Part shown: positions 43,045-54,890 of the stretch, piece by piece
How the letters are laid out: each line of letters opens with the position of its first letter
How positions within the stretch are numbered: the first letter of the stretch is position 1
Source: Acholoe squamosa
Lineage: Eukaryota; Annelida; Polychaeta; Phyllodocida; Polynoidae
Length of the DNA stretch: 64,000 nt
Direction: 5' to 3'
Assembly (NCBI GenBank): GCA_949317995.1
Contig: OX439045.1
Location: 3,062,174 to 3,126,173, forward strand
Notes under the pieces: model-generated
The model's input: the letters and a program-made list of their open reading frames with translations, nothing else
What the model was told of the DNA's origin: nothing
The model's database searches: none
Program-made: the position numbers and the translations under genes

Positions 43045-43242
43045 GTGTGCAGTTCTCTACATCTCCCCATCCACCACATTGACAAGTGTAGATTTTGGAG
43101 TCAGAACCATCAGAGAAGTAAAATCCCTGGTCACACGTCACCTCCATGGTGGGAATGTTACAGCCGCGGCTACATGTCATGGTAGCTGTTGTGTGGTCAT
43201 TAAAGTCTGGTTTCGTAGCACAGGGAGAGGTGCGAGCCCATC
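43045..43242 (-). CDS. Secreted sushi-domain protein, exon 2 (first CCP-like module)
   Basis: 66 codons, phase 1 on both sides, acceptor TTACAG and donor GTAAGT. It reads SPCATKPDFNDHTTATMTCS, then RGCNIPTMEVTCDQGFYFSD and CQCGGWGDVENC. The CDQGFYFSDGS and GW words fit a sushi domain. The extra CS-x-GC pair makes it a variant with eight cysteines in place of four. Confidence 0.8.
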
Positions 43243-44322
43243 CTGTAAGATAAAAGTCATTTATAGTCACCATAAAACCCCTTACGGACCATAATCCCAT
43301 GTACCATGGTTACCTGCTCCCTAACTCAAAATGAGTGCCCTAGAACTGGATAAATGCACAGCTATGAATATATGAAATTAGGAGGATTTTCACCAAGAAA
43401 TGAATTGGAATCTGATAATAATGTTAAACCTATGACCTTATATCATCATAATGATGGAAGAGAGCTTTATTTCAGGGTAGATACTACAGTCTCGTAGGTT
43501 TAACCAAGGAGTTCCATATCACATGCGGCAATGAAATATGGTATTCCTGTATTCCATGGCCAGGTCATGTGACATTCTAATGTAAACAAGCTGCAATTCA
43601 GTAGAACATCCTTGTTTTAAGATGGTAAAACCATAAATAAATGCAAATGTCAACTCTCCCGGGATATTTCAGCATCGCATTCCCACTCTGCCTATAAGGC
43701 ATCATGGGATACAGACAGACACACACGTCAGACGATTGGTCTTTTTCTGGTCTAAAAAAACCAAAAGTGCAAGGGCACTTATAAGGGGGGGGGGCTGCTT
43801 ATTACGTTGAATAAGGTAACTGGATTAGAAATACTCAAAATTAGCTTTTCAATTAAAATGAAAATATTTTCTGGGCCAACAGATGTAGAAACGGGCCTGT
43901 AAATTTCTGAAGGTGACTGCCCGGCTGGCCCATGGATCAAAAAGTTAGTGTCTACCCCTAGGGTAATCTTGTAAGGCTATGGTAGAGCATTGGCCACTCC
44001 CTTTGTGTCGGGGATCACTGCCCCAGGCCCTGCGCGCTTCGGGCAGTGATCCCCTGGCCTAACCCCTCCACACAAAGTAGTGATCAGTTAGCTACATGCG
44101 TTACTTTGGGACAAACTTTTTGCCTATTTTTTTTTTATGAAAATTCCTTGCAAGGCAATGCCTTAATTATTGCATTGTTTTCTGAGGCTTTATTGTGGAA
44201 ATTACACTACCTCACTGCAACGTGGTGATTCAGGGTAGATTCAGCAGTTATTTCATAGAGTGTGCATATACAAAGCAATGCTGATAAGATTGCCTGTGAT
44301 AAGATCATCAACTGACACTTAC

Positions 44323-44479
44323 GGTCAAAGATATGGCGCGGATGATGTATATTCCTGGAGGAGGCCTGGTTGTTACATGGTAATCCTCTAAGTAGGTTCC
44401 TGATGCCATTAAAGACGTGTAGAGAGGAAAAAGAAGGGATTAATATCATGAAGATGTAAAGACAAGTGAAGTACCTCAT
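44323..44479 (-). CDS. Secreted sushi-domain protein, exon 1 (signal peptide)
   Basis: ATG at 44,479 begins MRYFTCLYIFMILIPSFSSL, a clear signal peptide with a hydrophobic core and small residues near a likely cleavage site. About 30 further residues follow. The exon ends in phase 1 at a C|GTAAGT donor, matching the next exon (C + GA = Arg). Three sushi-type exons follow over 5 kb on the same strand, so the product is secreted or, if more exons exist outside what I can see, anchored. In invertebrates such proteins are often immune effectors or adhesion proteins; the exact role is unknown. Confidence 0.8.
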
Positions 44480-44580
44480 GGTGAGTTTGTTGCACTGAAT
44501 GCTATATCTTAGGACACGGTTAGCCAGCCAAGCCTCCTGTGTGCCTGTCTGACTGATGAGAAACAGAGTGTGTTTGCCTG

Positions 44581-44588
44581 TATTTATA
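44581..44588 (-). promoter_or_regulatory. TATA box of the sushi-domain gene
   Basis: TATAAATA on the minus strand, about 100 bp upstream of the ATG at 44,479, leaving a 5' leader of roughly 70 nt. Confidence 0.6.
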
Positions 44589-44629
44589 CAGTGTCATAGG
44601 TTTGACATGGTTAGCAGCGACACCTAGGG

Positions 44630-44870
44630 CTCCAGACGGGTAAAATCGACAAGGGGACAAGTCCATTTCTTAAAATCGACAAGGGACATAAAGCTGGGTG
44701 ACAAGGGACAAGACCACTTCTTAAAATCAACAAGGGGACAAGAACACTTCTTAAAATCGACAAGGGGACAAGACCACTTCTTAAAATTGACAAGGGGACA
44801 AGACCACTTCTTAAAATTGACAAGGGGACAAGAGCCACTTCTTAAAATCGACAAGTGACTTGAGACCCCC
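44630..44870. repeat. 32-bp tandem repeat
   Basis: About seven units of CTTCTTAAAATYGACAAGGG followed by GACAAGACCA. Nearly identical in the middle, diverged at the ends. Confidence 0.9.
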
Positions 44871-45481
44871 CTGTCTAGGGCCCTACCCCTAGCTTTGTCA
44901 CCAGCGCAAGGTAAGAGGAGGGGATACCGATTACAGCGGGCCCTAGTGGTCGTCGTCAGAACTAGGCCAAATCCCACATTGTCGCCCAACCGTTCACGGA
45001 CGGGGTGCTTCGTGTAATGCATTTTCAATGGGAGCAATACTATGTTCACAGATAAAAATATAAATCTAAACTAGAGTCGCTTTGAGTCTCTCCAAGTGAT
45101 CTAAATGGATAATCTCCCTGTCTAACAGGGGTTGCATGTCAATTAATTTTAGATTGCCAGATTTATGTGTTAAGCTGACTTGAAATTGGCTAATTATCAT
45201 TTTTTTTGGAAGCCATGTTTACATTTGATGTTACACTGCTTTCAAATTATTTAGGCAATGACAGCACCACAAGAAATATTGGACATATGCAGGGCAATGT
45301 GGCTGACATGACTGCAACCATGTCTTCTTTATATGATGTTCTATCAGTCTGTATTTTGCTTATTTATTTGCTGACCAGGAATTTCCGGTACCGCATGAAC
45401 GCCATGTTTATGTACGGGCACTTTGGGAATGCCGTGAAGCTTTTGCGGCCCGGTAAAACCTCCTCTTGCGCAAGGTGAGAA

Positions 45482-45484
<3 letters not shown>

Positions 45485-45572
<88 letters not shown>
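45485..45572. repeat. (AT)n microsatellite
   Basis: About 44 uninterrupted AT units. Confidence 0.97.
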
Positions 45573-45575
<3 letters not shown>

Positions 45576-45659
45576 ATACCTTTTACCACGTTGATCCACA
45601 TATTTGTAGGCAGTGAATGCAGAATGCATTCTGAAGCATTCTGGTGCATCCTAAAGGTG

Positions 45660-45800
45660 CAGATCGCTATTTTATCAGTTTATAGTGACTATATACCACC
45701 CTTGAATTGACCAAGATCAGATGGTTTTATAAGGCCTACACCAGTTGTTGTTTGGTGGTTCCTCAGTGTCATGGTGAAAGCTGTGTTCCAAAGTTGCCGT
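45660..45800. repeat. Direct repeat E, copy 1
   Basis: CACCCTTGAATTGACCAAGA and GGTGGTTCCTCAGTGT recur at 46,490-46,635, about 830 bp away, in the same orientation. Confidence 0.75.
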
Positions 45801-46489
45801 AGAACCGTAAAAAGTATAGCTAAAGTATTTTCATGAATAAGTAACTAGTTACCTAGTTGAATGACCTTAAATCTTTCAGAAATAACATTTTATTTCATAT
45901 ATCTTTTTGAAAACATTTTATAAGTTATAACCTCATAATTCATTCATACAGACTGGAATTGCCGCCATCTTGGATATCGATTTGGAGAAATCGGGGCCTA
46001 CCGTGATTTTATTTTTAATGGAATATGGCGGACCATGGTAAATCTGGACTCTATGTATTGATACCTTCAACTTGATAGGTCATACATTGAAATCGGACTG
46101 GTAGTTCCTGAGATAGGCCCCATATTTTCTGACAAATTTACCTCCGAGAGAATCTGCTAGGAGAGTGTCAATTCGTTTGAAGTTGCTATGATACTGGTAG
46201 CTAAGTAAAGCGCCGCTAAAATAAGTGCTGCTAATGGGTCAAAGGAATGCTGCTACTGCAGCAAGCTTTTCCGCACAATTCATTAGAGCTCAGATCTGTT
46301 TGGTTGGGGTGGGAGGAGAGGATATGACAGGATAAGATTTACCAAGGCTAATGACAAGGTATGTATATGCCCACTCCCTCTAGTGCTAAAGGTACTGGGC
46401 CATATTAAAAGAGACCTAGATCTATGTTACTGTACTGTGTCAATGTAGGTCTGCATCTACCGGTATGTACCGGTAATAAGTTGGATAAG

Positions 46490-46635
46490 TTGAAGATCAT
46501 TATTTTATCGGCAATGAACCGGTTCATAGTGACTATGTATACCACCCTTGAATTGACCAAGATCAGTTGGTTTTATCCCAGTTGTTCTCTGGTGGTTCCT
46601 CAGTGTAATGGTAAAAGCTGTGTCCCAAAGTTGCT
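46490..46635. repeat. Direct repeat E, copy 2
   Basis: Partner of 45,660-45,800, lacking about 15 bp in the middle. Confidence 0.75.
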
Positions 46636-46809
46636 GATAATGTCTCATTTCTTTTAGAGAGTACTGCCAGTGGTAATAAAGTTAAGTAATATATTCAGTC
46701 CCTACAAATTTTACGTTTCAAATTAGAGCTGTATGTACCCGGTTGAGCATTCTCAAGTAGCGTATCTATATGCCTATATGTAGGGCGTCTTTCCCTACCA
46801 TTACCATAT

Positions 46810-47010
46810 AAATGGATGAATCCTTTAAAGGCTGACTGTGCATTCATTCATGATGGGCCTTGGTCATCACGATGATTGCAGTCCTGATGTATGTTCATTC
46901 ACCATGATAAACTTACGGGGTTAAAGAGGGTCAGCATGATGCACCAATGAGGTGCTGGAGAGCAAACCTACTAGCACTCAATTGTTGCATCATGATCTCC
47001 AATGGGCATG
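46810..47010. repeat. Degenerate copy of foldback MITE family A
   Basis: TTTAAAGGCTGACTGTGCAT on the left; CAGCATGATGCACCAATGAG and its diverged inverted partner TTGTTGCATCATGATCTCC on the right. Confidence 0.6.
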
Positions 47011-47580
47011 GTTAAATTCAGTACAACGCAGCCCTTGTAGTGCTCTTCAGGGCATGATTTTTGGTGCCCCCCATCACCAAAACATACTAGAATACACTAA
47101 ATACAATCTGAAAACTCTTGTTTTAGAGACTTCAGATTTGCTGGGTGTAAGAATTTTCAAAGAAAGGGTTTTGGGCAAGGTCAAGGTTGAATCCATGAGA
47201 AAGTAGGCATTTTCTGCTTTCAAATGCACCAAATCCCAAGTCAATCTGACTAGCGGTTGGTGAGAAATCCGGTTTTAAAGGTTTTCAGTTGGAAGTATTG
47301 TAAAAGAGTTCTTTAGAAAACGGTGGATTATGCAAATGTGTGTGTGCAAGGTGAGTAGGGAAGTGTCTAGCAGGGTCAGACTGCCCCCTATGGTGGGAAC
47401 TGAGTACCCAGCAAATTGTCTTGAGTCCTCATCAACCTGTGTGAAGTGGCTCACACATGTCTCTAGATGGAACACGACGTCGTTATAGCACAAGATCCCA
47501 AGGAATAGCAATCGCTATGCCACGTGAGTCTAACACACAGTGGCAAAAGATGACAGAATGAGTTATCACTCAAAAAGGAG

Positions 47581-48295
47581 TCACCATTGATGACCAATCA
47601 TGGCGACAGATGACGACAAAGCTGATAGGTAGTTCAAGAGAAACTCAAACCTCCGAGAGGATCTGCTGGGAGAGTGTGAAATTGTTTGACCTTGGCCGAA
47701 AAAGTATTCTGCAAAATCTAATTTGTTAAGTGAGGTTTTCACTCTTGTCAGGCCTCTGAGGACAGATTCGTGTACGAATGTGGGCCTACCTTTGAGGGCT
47801 GATATCTGGTTGGCACTGGTAAGCAGGTTTGGCAGCTGCTGACTGACGCGACGGTTGAAGGCATCATTGTAGCGGGTTGCTTGGGATGCCATTGGTAGTT
47901 GTGGCCGCCATCAGTAATGAAGTGACACACACATCAGAAACTGTGTCCGATGCAGAGGTAGGCAAAGCAGTTGGGGCTGTAAGCCTGTCATAAGGCGTGT
48001 CCCTAGCGTGTGTCTGGGCCAAAGCCTTTCCTAGGGGAGGTTGTTGTTGTAACGCCGGGGCCTTGAGGCCGGCCTGCTGGTTTTTTATGATGTCGGTTAG
48101 CATAGACATGACAGTAGATTGGCCGTCCTCTAGGTCTGTCATCCTGGAGGTGAGGTTGGACACGGTGTTGGCGAGGCCATTGTCCGTTTGTTGGACAGAA
48201 GTGGGGGCAGGCTGTTTACGGGGCCTGCCATGTGTAGCTGCGGGAGGTGCAGCGGCGGCTGTGTTGGCAGTGGTGTTGCGAGTCGAGCGTGGCAT
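47581..48295 (-). pseudogene. Gag-like or ORF1-like hypothetical protein, frameshifted
   Basis: ATG at 48,295 starts MPRSTRNTTANTAAAAPPAA, then an AT-hook-like GRPRKQ, a predicted coiled coil (LTSRMTDLEDGQSTVMSMLT) and a Pro/Gln/Thr-rich stretch. After about 110 residues the frame weakens, and from 47,892 another frame continues with YNDAFNRRVSQQLPNLLTSA and ALKGRPTFVHESVLRGLTRV. A basic head with coiled coil and helical second part resembles ORF1/Gag proteins of retroelements, but no RT or nucleic-acid-binding finger is nearby. One frameshift separates the parts. The family is not assigned. Confidence 0.45.
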
Positions 48296-48850
48296 TTTTG
48301 GTATGTTACTGGTTTGTTTTGAGCAGAGGAGAGTGCCACCGTAAAAATAACAAACAAATTTTTGGCAAATAAATAAATTCCTAAAGCCAGGTGGTTGTGA
48401 GTCAGTGAATGGGCGTAGTGTGCAGATGGGCTTATGACTGGAGAGAGAATGTGAAAATCCTAAAGTGTTTGTTATTTTTAAGCTGTGCACAGGTTAGGTG
48501 CAAAAGTTCAGTGTAGTGGGAGGGGACAGTGCAGTGATTTCTTTTAGAAAACCCAGACCAAAGCCAAAGTGTGGTTGTGCAGGATTGAGTTGGCAACAAT
48601 CAAGAACTTCCCTTAGCACTTTTGTAGAACTGGTAAAGAACTGGTAAGTTGGATCTGGTTTAGAGTGCTAGGCACTATCCTCCTTTTGGTGTGTAGACAG
48701 GTATGTGTCAGACTTTCAGGACTGACAGACTTGTCAGTGGTGCCAAGCACATGGAAAAAACTCTAAGTTGAACTTGATGATTTTACAAACTGTCACTTGA
48801 CCAGCAATCAGTTAGCGGTTCTGCCAAGTGTTGTAGATATAACCTAACTA

Positions 48851-49069
48851 CCTTAAAACCCCACCTATAAGTCGCTTTTTTAAAAATGTTCTTTTCTCAT
48901 ATAAGTCGATTTTTGATCCCAAGTTGGGGGGTCAACTTATAGGTGGGGTTTTTATATAATAGATTATAGTGTTAATATTTCTCAAGCCTTTTTTCTATAG
49001 GTCGAATTTGTTTCTCAAAGAAGGGGGTCGACTTATAAGTGGGGTTAACTTATATGTGGGGTTTTACGG
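48851..49069. mobile_element. 219-bp MITE of Tc1/mariner type
   Basis: TIRs of about 15 bp (CCTTAAAACCCCACC and GTGGGGTTTTACGG) flanked by TA on both sides (48,849-48,850 and 49,070-49,071). ATAAGTCG/CGACTTATA words recur inward on both arms. A TA target and this size suggest a Tc1/mariner or pogo-like non-autonomous element. Confidence 0.75.
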
Positions 49070-49344
49070 TATCTGAACATGTCCTCCCAGTGCCACGGTA
49101 CATTCAAAAGAGGGCTGGGGCGGTGTGGACCAGGTGCCGCAAAGCGTCCTGTATGCTGCAAATTTAGTTCCGAGGGGCACACCACTGGGGCGCTAGTCGT
49201 TTTCCCAGGATGCATTAAATGCAATGATGCATCATTCCAGGTAATGGATTAGGAAAAAAACTATGTTTTGATTGTTAATTTAAAGCCAGAAGTGTGGATG
49301 AATGGAAGACACCATGTGGTCCTTACTGAAGGGGGAGAGGTGGG

Positions 49345-49640
49345 AGTAGGAGCCTCTGCGATCAGACATACTCTATTTTTCATTGGTTGAGGCACAAAAA
49401 CATATAATGTATTTTACTGTATGTATGTATATTATTAGAGATATAGCCTCTGAAATCAGACAGGTCCTACAAACCTTGGTGGGACCTCTGTTACCAGACA
49501 GGCCGGTGATGTGTGGTTGATTAACTGTAGCCTCTGTAATCAGACAGGCTAGTGAGATGAATAAGTGATATAAATAAGTGATATAGTCAATAGGGGTCAA
49601 TGAGCTTCAGTCTCTGTAATCTGACAAACTGGCCTGGACC
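49345..49640. repeat. Degenerate tandem repeat of about 55-60 bp
   Basis: Five copies of CCTCTGTAATCAGACAGGC-like words, unevenly spaced. Confidence 0.65.
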
Positions 49641-50490
49641 TGTTATAGTATGCCTAGTAATACTATAGTGGTTTATGTACTACTATGGTGGTTATTAATA
49701 AGGAGTATGAAAAGCAGGGGCCCTACTACAAAGCCTTGTCGGACTCCAAAGCCCATTCCCTCACACCTTGATTTTTAACCCCTGATTTCCGTGTATTCAG
49801 TTCTATCAGCTAGATAAATTACCAACCACATATAGTCACACTTTTCTAAGTTCAGGCTCTTCAGCTTATGTAGGAGATACATCTGGTGCACAGAGTCAAA
49901 GGCCTTTTTCATGTATACAAAAACACAAGGCAGTTACCTCTCCCAAGTCTCAGTATTCATAAAGATCAATGACTAGCTCAGATGTTCCAAGCCCTTACTG
50001 ATATTTGTATTGCATATTGCTGATCAAACCTCTAATATTCATGCATTTGTTTAGATGCCCATGGATGCACTTCTCTGCAATTTTAGACAATAGGGAGAAA
50101 AAACAGTGATATTGGTTGCCAGTTATTTATGTTCTTGAGGTTTCCTGGCTTTGGGATTTGAGTGTGTCAACTGGTCAATAAACAAGACTAATACCTAATG
50201 CCAGAAGTTTTGCTAGGGTTAGTCTCCTTTACCTGAATTTCCATGAGGTCAGGTCATACCTCAAGTTTTTCAAAATTTGAGTCTTAAACTAATATAATGG
50301 CATGATAATTCTTTATTATAATGGGATTACCCCGGTTATGTAACCCTTATTTGTATAAGAGACCACGTTCCCTTGACCTAATTAGAGGGTTTGTTGACCC
50401 TACCTTAAGACCAGAGATGGGTTTACTAATAATAAAAAAAGGATGAGTGTGGTTATGATGTTGGATGATTAAAGTAAATTTAATTTTAGG
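49641..50490. other. No gene recognised
   Basis: Unique AT-rich sequence. No open frame with a motif was found. Confidence 0.35.
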
Positions 50491-50494
50491 TTTT

Positions 50495-51000
50495 AGGTTG
50501 CTGATTTATGCTGTGGCCTACCTCCGTTTATAACATTACCCAGCGTGATCTTATATACTCACCCTCATCCACTAATCTACAGAAAAAGGTGTTTAAATCA
50601 TACATGTACGTTAAATGTGCGTTGTCGTTGGCAATGCCACCTAGCACCCTGTGGCGGAATCACAGGGAAAAGAATTATATTATTTCAATTAGAGAAAAGG
50701 GCGAGGTAGGTATTGTGCTTGCATCTCAGCTCACGGACATGTAGGGGTAAAGTCGCCAGGGGACCGACTACCCTTAGCATACTAGCTGCCGTAACAGTCG
50801 GTTGCCAGCCGACTTTGTTTTATGTAACTCTAAAGTGTTGCTGATTTATGCTGTGGCCTACCTCTGTTTATAACATTACCTGGCATGATCTTATATACTC
50901 ACCCTCATCTCTAATCTACAGAAAAAGGTGTTTAAAACATACATGTACGTTAAATGAGCGTTGTCGTTTGCAAAGCCACCTAGCACCCTGTGGCAGAATT
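50495..51000. repeat. Direct duplication of about 165 bp
   Basis: TTGCTGATTTATGCTGTGGC through TAGCACCCTGTGGC occurs at about 50,497-50,655 and again at about 50,835-50,995, with few differences, 340 bp apart. Confidence 0.85.
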
Positions 51001-51469
51001 ACGTCTTATTTTTATAATAACATTTATTTTGAGAAAATCACTAGGTAACGGTTCCGTGACGGTCAATACAGAAAAGAAAGCGAGGTTAAATTCGTATTTG
51101 ATAACTTGACAAACACAATACATAAACCTTTATAGACCTAGAAAAGGCGCGGGTTTGGTAACCAGGGATGCTTTGTTTAGTTCAGGGGTAACACACCAGG
51201 TTAACACACTGCACTAGCGCTGTGCCATCATGGCAAGATCCATCATATATATCAATTTATGCTTTATAAGTTTGAGTAATTGCTCAAAAGCGCTCCCACC
51301 TTTGTTTTTGGGATTATATGGGTGCATAACTGGATTTGGGTAATAAATGGTTATTGTTGTTTGAAACCACGGGTCGAAAGAATTTTAAAAAGGTCAAAAA
51401 TGTGCCAAAAGTTTTGGAGCGCGATTTGTTTTTTTTTAGACATTTCACAATAGCTCACTTACACTAAGG

Positions 51470-51540
51470 ATGCAGATCTTCGATAGCGAAATCATCTTTC
51501 CAAACGGTGTTGTGCTCCACCTCACGGTGACCGGTGGAAG
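51470..51540 (+). CDS. Possible first exon of an unrecognised gene, cut off by Gypsy element 2
   Basis: ATG 51,470 reads MQIFDSEIIFPNGVVLHLTV followed by TGGR and ends at an AAG|GTGAGT donor. It has good exon form, but no family was recognised. Gypsy element 2 begins 370 bp downstream, so any next exon lies beyond the element or outside the window. An X-box-like GGTTACCATGGTGACAAC is at 51,790. Confidence 0.35.
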
Positions 51541-51908
51541 GTGAGTAATTTATCAAGATCACGTCTCAAACTCAGAATTTTGAATCAATTTGTGTTTGGT
51601 TTGCCGTTGTAAAGAAAAAGATTCATTTTTATTTCAAGTATTACGCAAATCACCTACAACGTGATCAACCCCGGAGCTCAAGACGGGTTTTAAGGTAGGT
51701 GGAAGTTTACTGAGCCAAAGTCGTGTTAACACGTGTTAATGTTGTTGTTATGATGCGTGCAACAGTTAAGTGCGTCACCAAATGCGTGGTTACCATGGTG
51801 ACAACTGTGATGAACGACGCATATTCAGGATGGCGCTGGGCTAACACGACGGGCGGGAAAAAGACCAACCAGACGCTGTGGTTGGCGTTCTTTTGATAAG
51901 TAACCTTG

Positions 51909-52279
51909 TGTAATCGTCCGAGATTTTATATAACTTCGATCTAGTTTGAGAGATGTCAATATCAAGCAAAACCAGACGAGTTAGCTTGGGTAAGTGCAAC
52001 CGGCACATGTTTATTTGGAGTTACATATGTTTGGAGTGGTGCTATGGGTATAGCTCCGTTCTATTCAGGTGTTGTCTTGGCCGCAGCCAGGAACGCACTG
52101 AGCTCCCTACGCGGTCCCAGGTAGGGACTGGAGCAGCGAAGACTAACTAGTGCTGCCACTACCCCAAAGTGGACAGACATCAAAGCGACCTCTGGTCCTA
52201 CCGGTGGTAACCACACGGATCGACCTGCCCTCTCGAATAGGGAGCAAACACTATATACAACGCTCCACGAGCCCCTACA
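51909..52279 (-). repeat. 3' LTR of element 2
   Basis: On the minus strand it starts TGTAGGGGCTCG and ends ATTACA, like the LTR ends of element 1. 371 bp. Confidence 0.9.
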
Positions 52280-52292
52280 CTACCCCCATCGG
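52280..52292 (-). other. Polypurine tract of element 2
   Basis: GATGGGGGTAG on the minus strand directly before the 3' LTR. Confidence 0.7.
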
Positions 52293-53314
52293 CTATGACT
52301 AGGGTAGAAAATCCCGTAGGAAATAGTCTAAAAACTATAATAGGGCTTGAGGTGGTTATTTATACAATGATAGTGTGGAGCGAAGTATATACAAAGTATG
52401 TAACATTATAAAATTAACAGACCTATGGTAGTAAATATGATATACTACTTCGAAGTGAAATAGATTTTCCATCTTGGAGATTAGGTAAAGTTAAATTATA
52501 CAACAGTAGTTTGAAGAACATTTGTTATAATATGCATTTTACAAATACCTGGTTATACATGAGGAGTTTTGTATTTTAACAAGACCATATAAGCACATTT
52601 ACCCGAAAAGAAAAAAATTTTGAACTCACATATGAGTTAACATTTTATAATGTTTTTGGTCAGTTTGTCGAACTGATTTTAGTTTTATATAAAGATAGAA
52701 GTATCTATTTACACTATGATATGACTATGTCTAGTTATTGAACACGGACGGTGTAAGTTTTAGTGACTTAGAAAAATAATATAATAGTACCATTATAGAT
52801 ACCAACTCTTCGAGATGGTTTTACAGATCATAAGGTACATAATACTATAGTTTGAAAATATATATATTTTACATTATGAGATCAACTCATATACACATAG
52901 TTATAAAGTAGTAGTCACTTATTTTAGAGTTAACTAAACATAGAAAAAAAAATAGATACAAGATATGGGGAAGTACGAACCCACTTATTAAACAATAGAT
53001 ATACAGTGATATTTCAATTAAAGATAGCCCATCAGTGTAGTGGGTCTATCTGTACAATAAAAGTTAGACTTCGAGTGTCTTCATTTTCATTTCACTGCTT
53101 GTTTGCAGATCCACTCGGGGGGTAGGTCGAACTTGGCGGTGGCAAGCCGCGTCGCTGTTATGTTGTGCCCTGATGAAGATGGGAAGATGTAGATCATCGA
53201 AGGCGATTCGAGTCTGCATCTGTCCGGTCATCAAGGCCATCGCTGCTCAGGTGTGACAAATTTCCAACATAGAGAAAAGAGTCGGATCTCTAGGTCGGAT
53301 CGGTAATAAATCAC
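52293..53314 (-). other. 3' untranslated region of element 2
   Basis: AT-rich, as in element 1, with no coding motif. Confidence 0.6.
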
Positions 53315-54890
53315 TTACTTCTCTGAAGTCTCCATAGCACAGGCTTGGTCAGACTTCAAACTCTCAGGTATATCAGGTGTGGCAGAGGCGGCGGATACGG
53401 CCGCTGCACTCGGACCCCTAGATGGAAAAGGTCTGCTCCTCGACTGCTGCTTCATTAGTAACTCAAAGACAGCCTCGGGGGTACCATCCCACTCAGAAAA
53501 CAGGCACCTGAAAGCCCCCATGAACTTGGCGTCCATGGAGTTCTTTTCTGCAGTTCTACGGTCCTCATCAACTTTGGCAGTAGCCTCAGTTGTGATCTGT
53601 TCGGTCTCTCTCTGCTGGATTTCATGAAGGCATTCGAAAACACCTTCAGTCATGCTGCGGAGATATGTCACGCTCTGGTAAAGGTGGCATTCTTGCCAAG
53701 CTTCGAACACCTCCTTCTGTATGCTGATGGGTGCATCGCTCTTAGATGTATTCATCTGGGTCTTTAACTTCCAGGTCAGTTGAGGTTCGCACTCTGTGCA
53801 GAATTGGTCACCAGTACATTACGGCAGATGAAAGTGGTGGAGGTGTAGGAGCACCTTCTTCACCACTGACATCGCTGGACTGCACTGAGCTACCGGCTGC
53901 AGTACTCAAAGCTTGGCTTGCTGGCACAGTACTAGCCACACGTGGGATAGTCAGTGGCTGGTTCGGGTCCTTCATGGCCACCTCCCTTCCAGGACCGGGA
54001 CGCTTGGATTTAGCGGTCGGTGCTGGGTTCGAAGGTGGGCCCATCGAACCTAGAACCTTCCCTCCTGCAGTCAGTACCTGAGATTCCTTACCAGGGGTCG
54101 TGACGGTCTGAAGGGCAGGGAAGTCATCTGCCTTCTTGTCTCCTCTCACTATTTGTGCGATAGTGTGCACGTTCGAGCCTGCAGCGATTGGTGTCGGAGG
54201 GATGTGGTGTTGGTCTACCCGACCTCGGATCCAATCGTCATAGGAGTATTCAGTTCCTGAGCGTAGCCAGGTCAAGAAACCCTCAGGATTCGACTGTCGC
54301 ATCAGTGGGGAAACTTGTTCCATACCTCGAGGACCAGTATGAGACATGATCTCTTTGAGGGTGGGGGAACGTTTCCTTTCCGATGCCTCTGGTGGCGCAG
54401 GTGACTGCGATTCAGATCTCGACCTCTTCTTGTCTTTATAGTGAGGGTAAACCCCGGGGTGGGGCTTCAGCTTGCCATGCTTGTCCAGGGTATCCCGGCT
54501 TTCCTCATGACCTTTACTTCCCAGTGTGTTCCAGGAGTCATGTCAAATCTATGGGACTTCATGTTCCTCGTCAAATAAGCGTCTTGTTTGCCTTCGGTAA
54601 CGTGGCAGAAGTACTCGGTGGGCGCTCTTTCTGCTGCAAGTTGTACCAAGCTGACATGAGCCTTGTATGCAGCTTCTGAACCCGAGACATGGCTTCCTCG
54701 GCTTTCAGTCCGTGCTTCTTCACAATGTCCTCAGTCAGGCATCCGCGCCGGCGGGTGAGATAGCCATTGCACTTCTTGCTCTCGTTTTTCTCGTTTGTGC
54801 ATCGGTAGATCGGCACATGATGCATGTGGGCCTCTACGAGATGCCGATAGAAGCGATCCTTCATGGATCACTTCTTCTCAGTCTCGTTCA
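53315..54890 (-). pseudogene. Third ORF of element 2 (homologue of 20,503-22,113)
   Basis: Three minus-strand pieces in different frames align in order with the third ORF of element 1. Piece 54,864-54,571 carries RFYRHLVEAHMHH, KKCNGYLTRRRG and an EEAMSRVQKLHTRL helix, matching the zinc-binding-like N-terminus, although some Cys positions are gone. Piece 54,347-53,808 is the Pro/Ser-rich linker. Piece 53,755-53,315 is the coiled-coil end with EWDGTPEAVFELL. At least two frameshifts and one stop break it. Sequence similarity is confined to the ends, while the linker is free to diverge. Confidence 0.8.

Noticed and set aside
45344-45649. Tyr/Ile-repeat open frames
   Set aside because: Translation of the AT microsatellite at 45,485-45,572.
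47997-48344. Plus-strand open frame with Cys and Ala/Val stretches
   Set aside because: Antisense of the gag-like minus-strand frame at 47,864-48,295.
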